Source: Rhabditoides inermis (lineage: Eukaryota > Nematoda > Chromadorea > Rhabditida > Rhabditidae). From it: a stretch of DNA of 64,000 nucleotides. Both the position numbers and the translations under genes were made by a program. Position 1 is the first letter of the stretch. Each line of letters starts with the position of its first letter. This document shows, in pieces, positions 31,522 through 43,300 of this stretch. Location of the stretch: positions 434,001 through 498,000 of the forward strand of contig CAWZYM010000394.1 of the NCBI GenBank assembly GCA_963966185.1, read 5' to 3'. The notes beneath the pieces are model-generated. The model was given only the letters and a program-made list of their open reading frames with translations. It did no database searches and was not told where the DNA came from.

Positions 31522-32471
31522 TTAGCGGCGAGTTCCGTCCTCGAAGAAGATTCCTCCGTCGATGGCGCAGTACTTGGGGCAGATTCCCGGCTCTCCGGTC
31601 TTTCCGGGCTCTCCGCCCTGTCCGTCGTTTCCAGGCTTTCCGTCCGATCCAGGCATACCGTCGGGACCAGAAGGTCCCTTGTCTCCAGGGTTTCCGGGCT
31701 TTCCGTCCGATCCGGGCATTCCGTTCTGTCCAGGGGGTCCGGGAGGTCCGGGAGGTCCAGCGGGTCCAGGGGTTCCGGGCACCATAGGCTCAGACGGGGC
31801 ATCGGCTCCGGGCATTCCGGGGGCTCCAGGAGCTCCAGGGTTTCCGGCGGGTCCAGGAGGTCCCTTGGGTCCCGGCTGTCCAGGCATAGCCATGGGTCCG
31901 GGGCCTCCGGGCATACCAGGGGATCCAGCGTCTCCGGGAGGTCCGTTGGGTCCGGGAGGTCCGGGGGGTCCGGGCGGGCAAGGCTTGCAGGGAGGAGGAG
32001 AGGCAGAATCGCAAGGCTGCTGGGGAGGCTTTCCGGGGTTTCCGGGCATTCCAGGGGCTCCCGGGTTTCCGGGCTTTCCGGGGTTTCCGTTGGGTCCGGG
32101 GGGTCCGGCGGGTCCGGGCATGCAGCAGTCGGAGCAAGATCCTCCGGCAGAAGCACTTCCTCCTGTCACTCCCGAGTCGTATCCAGACTGACGGGCAGTC
32201 CTGTTTCCGGCAGACTTGAGATGGTTCACCTCAGACCAGATGTCCTTGGAGGAGAGCTGAAAGGGAAGGAGTGAGGGAGTGAGGGGAGGAAAGGAGTGTG
32301 GCTGCTCACCTTGCACATGTTGACCTCGTGCTGGAAGGAGTGCTTGACGTGGTGGACGTAGTTGTACGCCATCGGAAGAGTGACTGCCACAGAGAGCACA
32401 GCCACCACCGAGAAAGCGACGGCCGAGTAGGCCACACAGCGGTACGCCTTCACACGAGTCTCCAGATCCAT
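31522..32471 (-). CDS. cuticle collagen, 298 aa (left copy)
   Basis: Structural component of the nematode cuticle, made in hypodermis and secreted. Exons 32310-32471 and 31522-32256. The N-terminus [12 protein letters not shown] and the hydrophobic stretch [20 protein letters not shown] form the nematode collagen N-terminal domain/signal anchor, ending NMCK. RTAR just before the first Cys cluster is a candidate BLI-4/furin site. Then come CSDCC, Gly-X-Y blocks interrupted by [12 protein letters not shown], a long Gly-X-Y region, and the tail [11 protein letters not shown]...FFEDGTRR. The protein is identical to the right copy; the only base difference found is a synonymous Asp codon (GAT here). 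TATATAA at 32511-32517 (minus) and AATAAA at 31485-31490 (minus) flank it. Confidence 0.96.
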
Positions 32472-32510
32472 CGCCAATCGAGGGGATGCCCAATCACACA
32501 CCACATATTC

Positions 32511-32517
32511 TTATATA
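32511..32517 (-). promoter_or_regulatory. TATA box of left collagen
   Basis: TATATAA, 40 bp upstream of the ATG; mirror image of the right copy. Confidence 0.75.
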
Positions 32518-32532
32518 CGCTTGGGACAACAA

Positions 32533-32738
32533 TTTTCTGTGGTTCAATGCACATCTGAAAAACTCGATAAATGCGTTTGAATCGCATAGCCGTGTTAGCA
32601 TGCAACACATAAACTGACTACCATTCAGTGAGAGCGGAGAGATGCAATGCAAAACTGTGACGCCAAACGGCATACGGATGATTATGATTGGTGCTGGCAT
32701 GCAGTTCAAGGTGATTTTGCCAGTGATTAAGCATAGAG
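32533..32738. promoter_or_regulatory. 206-bp unique spacer between divergent collagens
   Basis: The only non-palindromic sequence between the two collagen genes. It is a candidate shared enhancer/bidirectional promoter region, because each gene has its own TATA box just inside its arm. I recognise no specific factor site. Confidence 0.5.
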
Positions 32739-32753
32739 TTGTTGTCCCAAGCG

Positions 32754-32760
32754 TATATAA
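32754..32760 (+). promoter_or_regulatory. TATA box of right collagen
   Basis: TATATAA, 40 bp upstream of the ATG at 32800. Confidence 0.75.
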
Positions 32761-32799
32761 GAATATGTGGTGTGTGATTGGGCATCCCCTCGATTGGCG

Positions 32800-33749
32800 A
32801 TGGATCTGGAGACTCGTGTGAAGGCGTACCGCTGTGTGGCCTACTCGGCCGTCGCTTTCTCGGTGGTGGCTGTGCTCTCTGTGGCAGTCACTCTTCCGAT
32901 GGCGTACAACTACGTCCACCACGTCAAGCACTCCTTCCAGCACGAGGTCAACATGTGCAAGGTGAGCAGCCACACTCCTTTCCTCCCCTCACTCCCTCAC
33001 TCCTTCCCTTTCAGCTCTCCTCCAAGGACATCTGGTCTGAGGTGAACCATCTCAAGTCTGCCGGAAACAGGACTGCCCGTCAGTCTGGATACGACTCGGG
33101 AGTGACAGGAGGAAGTGCTTCTGCCGGAGGATCTTGCTCCGACTGCTGCATGCCCGGACCCGCCGGACCCCCCGGACCCAACGGAAACCCCGGAAAGCCC
33201 GGAAACCCGGGAGCCCCTGGAATGCCCGGAAACCCCGGAAAGCCTCCCCAGCAGCCTTGCGACTCTGCCTCTCCTCCTCCCTGCAAGCCTTGCCCGCCCG
33301 GACCCCCCGGACCTCCCGGACCCAACGGACCTCCCGGAGACGCTGGATCCCCTGGTATGCCCGGAGGCCCCGGACCCATGGCTATGCCTGGACAGCCGGG
33401 ACCCAAGGGACCTCCTGGACCCGCCGGAAACCCTGGAGCTCCTGGAGCCCCCGGAATGCCCGGAGCCGATGCCCCGTCTGAGCCTATGGTGCCCGGAACC
33501 CCTGGACCCGCTGGACCTCCCGGACCTCCCGGACCCCCTGGACAGAACGGAATGCCCGGATCGGACGGAAAGCCCGGAAACCCTGGAGACAAGGGACCTT
33601 CTGGTCCCGACGGTATGCCTGGATCGGACGGAAAGCCTGGAAACGACGGACAGGGCGGAGAGCCCGGAAAGACCGGAGAGCCGGGAATCTGCCCCAAGTA
33701 CTGCGCCATCGACGGAGGAATCTTCTTCGAGGACGGAACTCGCCGCTAA
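32800..33749 (+). CDS. cuticle collagen, 298 aa (right copy)
   Basis: Exons 32800-32961 and 33015-33749 with a 53-nt intron. The protein is identical to the left copy: N-terminal signal-anchor domain, RTAR cleavage site, CSDCC cluster, Gly-X-Y blocks with the [12 protein letters not shown] interruption, and the C-terminal [13 protein letters not shown] tail. An earlier ATG at 32764 opens another frame and is not the start. Strong codon bias (CCC/CCT for Pro, GGA for Gly) indicates high expression. Poly(A) signal AATAAA at 33781. Confidence 0.96.
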
Positions 33750-33780
33750 GCAGTTCATTCTTACACGAAAAGTCAAAAAC

Positions 33781-33786
33781 AATAAA
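33781..33786 (+). terminator. poly(A) signal AATAAA of right collagen
   Basis: 32 nt after the stop; mirrored at 31485-31490 on the minus strand for the left copy. Confidence 0.75.
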
Positions 33787-34218
33787 CACTTGCACTTCAA
33801 TCGTTACTTCCGCATGTTATTGTAAGAGAGAGCGCGACAAGGGAAGAAACAGAGGGAGAGAGAAGAGGAAATAGTACATACCTCGATGAGACAGCAGATG
33901 GGTCGCGCAGAGAATCCAGTCTCGAGATTGTTGAATTCGATGGTAGAATGAATGATTTGTTGTTTCGAGTGTGAAAAAGGCTGTGAAAAAGGAACCAGGA
34001 TTTCCTATCAATTGAGCACCCTCGAAAATGGAGCAATGAGTAGAGAGTAACGAGAATAGGGCGGGACTGAAAGGGGCGGAGTCAATAGTAATAGTCATCG
34101 TCCACTGGTGACTCAATTAATGGATAGTTCGATAGTTTAGATGTCTGAATTCGCTGGCACCTAGATCCCGCAGTTCCATTCAACGAGTCCAGTATGTCGT
34201 CGATTCGTCCTCGGAGTT

Positions 34219-34470
34219 CTATGATAGTGGCAAAGTGGCATCCTTCAGAATGAACAACGGACACTTCATCTGAACAAGAGGAGTGAAATCATAGCAAAGA
34301 GTTAAGAGTGACGTCATAGCAGTGACGTCATAGATCATGGGATCATGTGTTACTTTGTATTCGTTACTGGTTCGCTCCCCATTGTTCACAGTCTCTACAA
34401 CTACAATTTCCTCGTTTCTCTGCCATTCAATTTCCAAGTGAATGTTGAATGTAACGAATCTTATAATAGA
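34219..34470 (-). CDS. fragment gene of unknown function, partial (right outer arm)
   Basis: Exon block from about 34470 to 34354 (FNIHLEIEWQRNEEIVVVE, ending TSNEYK), an intron 34270-34353, then MKCPLFILKDATLPLS and stop. The intron is 84 nt and itself open, so retention is possible. Upstream a stop codon blocks the frame just before 34470; the start exon was not found. Its inverted homologue at 30935-31137 preserves the splice site and mostly third-position changes in the second exon, which suggests past coding constraint. No domain recognised. Confidence 0.4.
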   Translation of the reverse strand, partial: SIIRFVTFNIHLEIEWQRNEEIVVVETVNNGERTSNEYKVTHDPMIYDVTAMTSLLTLCYDFTPLVQMKCPLFILKDATLPLS

Positions 34471-34564
34471 CTCGCACTTAGCTCAGGATTTTTCGTTGAA
34501 AACATTATCGTGAGTTTTGAACATACCGTATGCTGAACTAAATTTCTACTCCACTGTGTTGCAC

Positions 34565-34735
34565 GCATGACCACGTGGCGTAGTGGTAACGCCCTCGCTT
34601 AGCAAGCGTGACTCGCGTGTTCGGTCTCGGTTACACGCATAAAGTTTTGTCAAATTGAAGACATCATCCAAAGGGTTCTGACCACCCTAATGTCTCTCAT
34701 GAAAAGAGTGGAACTCATTTGCGGGCCCACTATAC
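34565..34735 (+). repeat. tRNA-derived SINE, copy 2
   Basis: The tRNA-Ala-like head (GGCGTAGTGGTAACGCC; loop TTAGCAA would give anticodon AGC) is followed by a body with GACCACCCTAATGTCTC and end GGGCCCACTATAC, shared with 7148-7292. The T arm does not pair, so it is not a working tRNA. Confidence 0.65.
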
Positions 34736-34739
34736 ACGA

Positions 34740-35818
34740 CTTCAATACAGGTTATTATATCAAAAGGATCATATAATTTGCATATTCACCGAACCTGAGG
34801 TAGGATAATACTGTAATCGTGGAACTGTTCGTAGTCATTTTCGACAATAGATACGCACGTTTGCTTTGCTATAAGCATAAAACCTTGGAACCACAGATGA
34901 ATCATAAGTACTGATGAAATTAGAGAGAGAGAGTATTATCATGATGTAAAATAATAATATATAATAGCATACTTAATAAGATTATATGGCTTCTTCCGTC
35001 TGTCAAAATAGTGTGATAAATTATATGCATAGACCTAATACTTAAATACGTCGAATATCCGAAGTACGTGGAGTACAGAGAGAGTGCAACGATGGCGGAA
35101 CCATACAACTTATTAATTTGTTGTCGGGAAATGAATGGTGTTGGAGGATAAATGGTGGTTGGTTCGTAGGGGATGTGGAATGAATTAGGAGTGCTGGCTG
35201 GACACGCACTCACCTGTCGAGTCTTGTCTCGTGCATGTTGCCCCACAATCCCCCGTTCCCGCATCAAACACGCGGAGACTCGCACAAATTGCATGCGATT
35301 GCCTGCCTCGGCCGCCCGCTGTCTGCCGCCCTTCCTTCTCCTCCTCACAACTTGCACCTCCTCCTCCCCCCATCCCCACCTCTAGCTACTTCTTCTACTC
35401 CTCGCTACTTCTCCTCCTTCTCCTTCTTCTCCACTTCCTTTCCCTTGCATAATGCACTCTTCTTAGCCATAGTGAAATGTTCCACTGGCGCGTGAATCTT
35501 TCATAGTTGAGAGTGAGAAGTGCTGTGAATTCTCCTTCTTCCTCCTCACTCGCACTAATTCACTCAGCACTCCATTGCATCTTACTATCCATCATATCAC
35601 ATTCTTTTGCCTCTTTTCGAACAGCCATCCTCTATCCGCTTTCACGTATTTTGCTTTCAAAGATTCGATTTCCAAGAGTTTAGGCTACAAATCCAGATTA
35701 CGATGAAGTAGCAGTTCCGAAGTGAAAACGAGGAAATTAAAATTGTGAGGCAGATCCGGCAAGTGAGAATTTGTGCATGGATGAGCAAGGTAAGCGATGC
35801 GCGGGCGAAGAAGCTACA

Positions 35819-35870
<52 letters not shown>

Positions 35871-37964
35871 GATGCAATGCGATTCACTCGATTCACTCGG
35901 TTCGGCGAGGGAGGTGTGTGGACAATTGAATCTCCTCAAACAGCCCCCATCGAAACGTCATCTATCCCGGCAGTATAGCGAGTGAATCCTAGATCACCGT
36001 CTCTCCACACACTATGCCGTTTCTTCGTCCTCACAGAGTGCACGTCTCGCGTCTCGTTTCTATTGTATGTCGAGTGTGCTCTGGTTGGATCTCCGCGTGC
36101 CCCGCGCATTCAACCCCCTCTTCTATCCACTCTTGTACCTTTTGTTTTCACGTATTGCTCTTCAAACATAGAGATCATCTCCTCTCATCTCGAATTCCAC
36201 TAAACACCCTGCATTCTAGCGTATGCCATTCTTCTAGCTTCCGGAAATGGTGTGTCTTTTTCGGTCCACAAATTACCGGCCCCGGCTTCGCGCTCTCTAA
36301 TTTTTGTCGCCCACGTCCAATTGTGACGGCTGTGACCTGAATTTATATTTTGACGACTAAATGTGGCTGTTTTCGCGGTGGCGCGTCATTCTCGCGACCT
36401 TTTGAGAGCTCATTCCAAAGTGAAAGAGAAGACAAAAGCTCCCGAATTCCACCCCTCTCTTTTGCCCGTCTGAGGAAATGCATTTCGCAAATCGCTGGTT
36501 CCCGTCCATTATCCCTGAACGGTGTGAGCCCTCCATGTCTGTCTCTCCTCTCACGCCACACTCTCTCGCGCACTCTCGCCGATCGCTCCCGCTATGCCCC
36601 TCAATCAACCCCCAACTTCCCTATGCCACATATAAAGGGGATCGGTCCCCGAGGGAGTGGCCCTCGCACCTCTGCTCCCCTTCTCCTCCTCCCCCTCCTC
36701 TTCCATCGCCTCCCCTTCTCTGTCTCGCTTTGTTCGTGTCTCACGTGTCGATGCCACTATATCTTCCATCTCTGCAATTTCTACCCAGTCACAACAACAC
36801 GGAACATCCATCTCCATCCCCCTCTCTCTCCGTTCGCACACAAATTGGCTTATGAATGTTTCCCGGTTGGAAAGCAAAAGTCGGTGAATATGTGGGGGGA
36901 AGCGGTAGTGGTTGAATTGAATCTTGGGATCGGGACGGCTAACTGCTCGAATGTGGAATGAGGGGAAGGCGAGAGGGGGAGGGGGAGAGGGGGGAGCGTT
37001 TCCCGAATTGCCCTCCGTGCCGGAATATGCAGTTGTGGGTGCTCTCACATATCTAATCGGGTGACGCCTTGCCAGCGTCTGTCGTGTCGTGTGTATGTGT
37101 GCACCCCATAGCATAGCAGCACTCTCCAATCAGCTGTTTTGGGCGCCATTTGGTAAATGGAAGCAATCAGTGGATATACGAGCATCGCCACCACAACATT
37201 CTCAGTCTGCACACCTCGCACTTGTCTCGCTTCCCTCCGACTCCCTCCTCCCTTATCAATTCTCTGTCCAGCTTGTCCTTTCTGCTTGTCTCCTCCCAAC
37301 CCTCCGTACTTTTTCCTCTTTCTTCTCATCAGCCTTTCATTCCGACCAATAAACCCGCCAATTCGCGCGCTCATTCCAAGCAAACGACGAGTCAATGACA
37401 AAAAGACGTCGCCCAAGTCTCCCTCTCCTCCTCTCACAACAGATTGGGAGACTCGATAGGAGGGCTCGTATGATGGGTGCACAAATCACGGCAGACGTCA
37501 CTCATTGCGTTCAAGAAGTGCCGTTTCCTGTTAATTCCCGCACTCGCTCCGAATTCCAATCATGAGAGAGTGTCTGTCTAGTCAAATTCCCAAAGAAGGT
37601 CGCATTAGAAGTATAGCCCTTTTATAGACTCTTGTACCCGTCTGCTCTTCCTCTTTTTCCTGAAGGATAAAGCAGCTCGCTTGCTTTCAGCGGATGCCCC
37701 TTCACTTCATCTAGCCTCCTTTTTCGCCTAATCGTTGTGTGTATCACACCTTATCGAGTTTCACGTTCTGCACTCTTTCGTTGTTTCCGAAAACTATCTC
37801 TCTCCTGAAAACAGCGTGACGGAGTGTATGTGTGTACACGTTTGTATGGGAACAGAGCACACGCAATTTAGCCGCCCTTCCTCTCGCACTATCCCTCCTG
37901 CAAACAGAGTTATTATGAGTAGATAAGTTGTACTCTATATCGCTTCATGTTTGTCTGTATGTCC

Positions 37965-38018
<54 letters not shown>

Positions 38019-40323
38019 GCTCGTCAGTGGCAGCAACCCGCCTGTTTCGAGTGGGATGCATTCGGGGCTTCTTCGGATGATGCAGTTCGAGGATTCCTTG
38101 TTTCCTGCTACGAAAACAATTCAGTGGGCAGTCGTTTGCGTAGAGTCATTCATAGTGGAGCAGGGATATGCATAGAGAGTAGACGTGACCCCCCTTGGAG
38201 TCAACACATTGCTCCATTCTGCATTGTCTGCAATGCTATGTTTTCATGAATCGAGATTAATAGATTAATTTTGCCATATGCTTTGTCTGTCATAGGTATT
38301 GCCTGTTCCGCGGGTTACAATTGCTTGTGTCTCTCTACATCTCTTCTTCTACTGTCGTCATCTGATCCCAACCTTTCTCTCAATTATCCCTCCCTCCTTA
38401 TTGTCTTCCAAACACACTGTTATTGTATTGTTGTGCTACTATCGCTCTCACTATTTCTTTCCATTCCGTGTCATCTCGTATTTCCAATATACCAAAGCGC
38501 AATTAAAAGCAATGGCGAAGGTTGTTGTAGTCAACAATTAAGTCTGATTGCCGCACTCTTCTTGGGCTCTCCTTGGACGATCTATGTTGCTTGAAATCTT
38601 GCGACCAAACACCCTCTAGGTCTATTTCCAGGGCGTTCTAATCGCATACCTCCTCGCACTTCCAAGAGTTCTCCAGTCCCCCCTAATTGCGGGTTCCTCT
38701 TCCGTATGTACAATGTACTGTCCACCCACTCCTTTTCCTTTTCCAGCAAATGAAAATAGCAGCGTATGCTATTTTTGAATGTTTTCCACCTGCCCTCTTA
38801 CTCATACGCAATTATATTAATTAAAACTCTTCTCATTGTCTAGTCACATTTCTGCATACGTTCGTGGAATACTTGCAGTGTTTTTTTTTGTTTCAAAACA
38901 GAGATAATTTTGAGTCTATTCACTGAAGAGTAACTGTGGAACCTGACATGAAAACTAACGAAACACGAAACAAGTGAGTAGTATCATCTAGAGAGAAACT
39001 AGTCATACAATATATCAAGATGTGTGACGATATGACAACGCCTTAGCCTTACGCATGCGCACACAACAAAATCACCTATCTGAATCTTACGTCAGATTGA
39101 TTCTTTTTCTTCTTCTTCTTCTTCTTTTCTGACGTCATTGACTTACCAAATATTACATCTCACACTTCTCCTTATCCTTCTTATTCTTTCTCTCTGTTAT
39201 GGTGTTCTACCACGTATTGTTTCCTGATTCCTATGGCACATGGTTCACTACCATTTCCCGTCTGGTGGAAATTGCGTAGATCCCTTGCCATTATTTACGA
39301 TCATTACGATCTCTGTGTTCGGCAAAAAAATAATTCTAGCCACACGACAATCGTTCATTACGATGTTTTGTGTGTTTTGCCACATTCAGTTAACATTCAA
39401 TGAAATGTACGCAATAACACTCCAATACCTGCTCTCCTTGCTCCCTTTCTTCCTCTTCTCTGCGTGTTTGCAGTAGGTATATCTACTACACGTGTTTCCG
39501 TAATGAGATGACAGTACGTAATCTCTCTCTCTCTCATCCCATCCTTGGAAACCCCTTTTCCATATCATGTCTCATAGATTTATATTTCCGGTTGCCTACA
39601 ATACTCCCTATTTTCGAGTCATAACAATTCCACCTGTCAAGAGAGGCCTTATTCCATTACACACATTCCATGTTCCGGCAAGTCACTCCATTTATCTTTC
39701 GTTCGCGTGTAGCCGTGCTCTCTCAAATCGCTTGCAACTACATTTCTCCCAATGTTGAAAATTCAAGGGATTAACTTCTAGAAATTCTGGTCGAATACCT
39801 TGCCCGGCGAATCACAAATCATATTTGCCTTCTGCTCCATTGTCTTTCTTTCTTTCTCTCTCTTTCTTTTTCGGGTTGAAACCGCAGCGGCCGAGGGAAA
39901 GATGGGCGTGGCGAGTGAGGGTCGAATCACACTCGCACATTCACACACATAAACACATGTACACACCGGCGGGCAGCAGCTGACATGCCTGCGCCCTCTC
40001 CCGATCGCGCACTCTCTCGCACACTCTCCTAGGTGCACACGTCAGTTGATAGGATTCGATATCCACTATCACCTCGCCGTCTGTGTTGAGCACGTGTGCA
40101 TTGTCCCTCCACCTCTTATCTCCTGGGGGGATTGGCCGGGCGTGTTTCGGTGTGAGCGTCTCCGGAGTCCTTTCCATCTCCCCACCCGCCCCCTCCCACA
40201 ACTCCCGCGCTATACGTCTCCCCATTCCCCCACTGTTTTGCCGCGTCGTGACGTGTTCCCGCCCTCTCTGCCGCCGGTTCTCACCTCGTCTGTTTCAGTG
40301 TCGGGTTATGCGGGTAGGCTAGG
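34740..40323. other. gene-poor, pyrimidine-rich region upstream of GPCR
   Basis: No supported exon in 5.6 kb. Contains (GA)n at 35823-35868, (CT)n at 37963-38015 and (TTC)n at 39109-39125. It may hold distal regulatory sequence or 5' UTR exons for the GPCR. ORFs here are low-complexity. Confidence 0.5.
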
Positions 40324-43300
40324 ATGGAGTGTCCGAACGATCAACCCCTCTTCGATCTCTCCAACAACCACACACTCGCTCTCATCCACGGACTCGCCCG
40401 ATTTCAGAAGTGAGTCCCACTGCTCCTTCTCCTCCTCCTCTTGCTCCTCCTGCTCCTCTCTCCCCTCTCCTCTGCTCATCGTGTTGACTGCTCAGTTATT
40501 GTCACCTCATTGTTCACGCTCCCATCGCTTTTTCGTGTTATGACAGGGCGGGCAGGATCGAATAGCAACAAAGAAAAGTGGATTTGGGATGTGCGAACTC
40601 ATATGCTCTGGCAATAGTCTCTCCGTGCTGCCTCTGTTTGTGTCGCTGTTTGTGTGGCATGAATCAAAACAGCGTGAATTCAATAATGCCGGTATGAATG
40701 GGGCACAACGGTTGCAGCACCTCCCGGCTGCAATGGGAAATGTAGTTTGAGAGAGGAATCACGGTGACTGCCGGGATGAGACAACGGTGACCGGCTCAGG
40801 CCTATCCATAATGTGCTATCCACAGGACGTTGGATAGAATTGATAAAGAGTACTCAGTCGACTCTTATGGACCAAAGCGACTGGCTTATACTTGAGCGGC
40901 TTCGGTCCGTCCGCACATTGCGTGGTTACGGTAGACTGGGGTTTAGATGAAATGTGCGTGGGTGGGTGGGCGAGAGGGGAGCGAACGGGTTGCTTGCAGG
41001 TTCTACGCGCCGATCCACGGTGTGGTGTGCGTGGCGCTATGCGTGTTCGGCATCCTCACCAACCTGGTGCACATGGTGGTTCTCTCGCGGCCCGCCATGC
41101 GACAGTCGGCCGTCAACTGCCTCCTCACTGCTGTATGTCCCCCTCTCCCTCCTCTCCTCACCCCTCTCTGTCCAGGTCGCCATCTGCGATGTGGGCACCA
41201 TGGCCAGCTATCTCACCTACATCTTCCACTTTGTGATTCGCCGACAGAATACTTGGTGGGAGCATTGCGTCTTTCTCTCATAATTATTACCTGTGCAAGT
41301 TTGGAGAATCGCGCAACCCTCAATTCACAACGCACCAAGCATCTATAATTTGCGCATTTTCTGTAATTGCGGTGAACGAAGAGGGTGTTTGATCCCCCGA
41401 TCGCTTCTTTGCCTCATCGCTCTTTTCATCGCTTTTGAGATTGTGTATGAATTGGACGATACTGCAACAGCAACACACCACCGCGTATTATCGGCTTCTT
41501 AGAATCGCACGTCAATGGTCGCATTGTTTAAAGGGTGTTTAGAAAATTAGAATCATTCAATCGGCAAGCCTGTTTTTGAAATACCTCCGTAGCCATCGGC
41601 CAACGTAGCTGAAAACAATCTTTGCACACAAAAAAGACATGTATGAATTGGTCGGCGTGAATTCATATTCGCTTGATTGTATTGTCATAGTTTGTGGTGT
41701 GTTTGAAGGCAGTGTGTACACACTTGACTGCGTAGACTGACTCAGGGGAGAACATGGGGAGATCGTTGCGTTCGTATCACAATATCACCTCCAAATCAAC
41801 CATTCATAGGCTGGCGAGTCGCATGAGGGGGGCGTAAAAAGGGCTTGGCGTAAAAAGTTCTCTTTTGCTTTTGAATCACATAGACTAATTATAGATGGGC
41901 ATCCATGAATTTGTGAAACGTACGCTCCTCATTATTTACCGCGCCCCCTGGGAAAGCGAGGTGGACTCGAGCTAACGCAAGCCACCCATTATGAGTTATA
42001 GAGAGAAAATTACTGGACAAAGTTCTCGCGACAGTTTCGCCCGTAGGAGATGGTAATTGGCATCCTTGAATAGTGCATAATTGATGGGGGAGAAGGAGTG
42101 AAGAGAACAAAGACACTCGTTGAAACGTACATCATCACCAGGACAACTGTGATGCAGACAACACCGCTAAACGTGGCGACCAGCGATTAATGAACAAGGT
42201 TTCAGCGATCCGACGTTCACTCACGGATGGATGCAGTTCCTTCTGTGGCACGTCGTTCTGTCCATCTGTCTGCACACCACGTCACTCTGGCTAGCTGTTG
42301 CCATGGCCTTCATTCGGAGGATGACACTTCGTGTCGCCAGACTCAACAGGTAGACACGAAGACGAGACACACAGAGAGACGAGAGACGAGATGAGAAATT
42401 CGCATTTGATTGTTTTGTTTGTGTGACCGGCGTGTGAAACGGAGAAAAAACATACATGATTGTTTTCGTCTATTCATAGAAACGTGCAGGCCGGCAGAGA
42501 AAGTACCCCGGTAACATGTGAGCGTCACAGACTCACAGGAGATTGAAATGAAAATGTAGTGTATACAAGTAAACATGCCCTTTTCAGTCAATGGCAGCGT
42601 CCGCAGTTTGCTTGGAAGCTGTGCTTCGCCATTTACCTCATCGTCTTCATTCTATGTGTACCCAACATGATCGTTCACGACATTACTGTATATGAGGTGC
42701 GTGCTCTTTCTGTTTCTCGTTCTTTCTCCTTTTTCTCACCCTTGTGTCCAGGGTGGAATGTGGGAGCCGTCTCCCCGGTGTAAGGCCTCCTACCCCTCCA
42801 ACTACTCGGAGCGCATCTATACCTTCCTCGTGTCTCCATTCGCCACTGCCAACAACTGCCGAATGTTCAAGGCGAACATTTGGATGATCGGAATACTTTT
42901 CAAGGTAACAAAAAAGGGAGAGCCGAGATGAGTGATCTGTTTTGAGGTGATTCCGTGCATTCTGCTCTTTATACTGTCGGTGGGACTGATGACACGTATT
43001 CGGGACGCGGAGAACAATCGTCGCAAGCTCACCAACAACAGTACCAGTTCGGCTGGGACCAGTGTGTGCAAGAATAAGAAGTGAGTATCACGTTTCTCAC
43101 CACAAAGAGACTATACGGGGTAGAGGAGAGTATATTTATCTTTGCATGTGTATGAATCAGAGGGATGGCTTACTTACCCGGGGCTGGCTTTCCATTCTTA
43201 TTGCAAAACGAAAGAAGGCAAATGTGATGGCATTAAACACTGCCTGTTTACTGTTTTGGTGGAATGGCAGAAGGCATGTGGGGATACTTTGTTATTATAC

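Larger units (their letters stand above)
31453..32532. repeat. collagen palindrome, left arm
   Basis: Reverse complement of 32739-33814. Position pairs sum to 65271 over the arm, with a single mismatch seen (32008 against 33263) and a 4-bp indel near 31467. The arm holds one complete collagen gene with TATA box and poly(A) signal. Confidence 0.95.
32739..33814. repeat. collagen palindrome, right arm
   Basis: See left arm; it ends within CTTCCGCA at 33814, after which similarity to the left side drops sharply. Confidence 0.95.

Noticed and set aside
31562..32191. Long antisense ORFs across both collagen genes, themselves reading as Gly/Pro-rich repeats (also 33080-33709).
   Set aside because: GGN-CCN coding reads as GGN-CCN on the other strand too, so antisense collagen-like ORFs are expected by chance; there is no N-terminal domain or start context.
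36350..36961. 203-aa plus-strand ORF.
   Set aside because: Pyrimidine-rich composition and no recognisable domain; nothing around it behaves like neighbouring exons.
39100..39130. TTC repeat as a possible CRISPR or satellite array.
   Set aside because: A simple trinucleotide microsatellite; CRISPR arrays are not expected in this eukaryotic DNA and none was seen.
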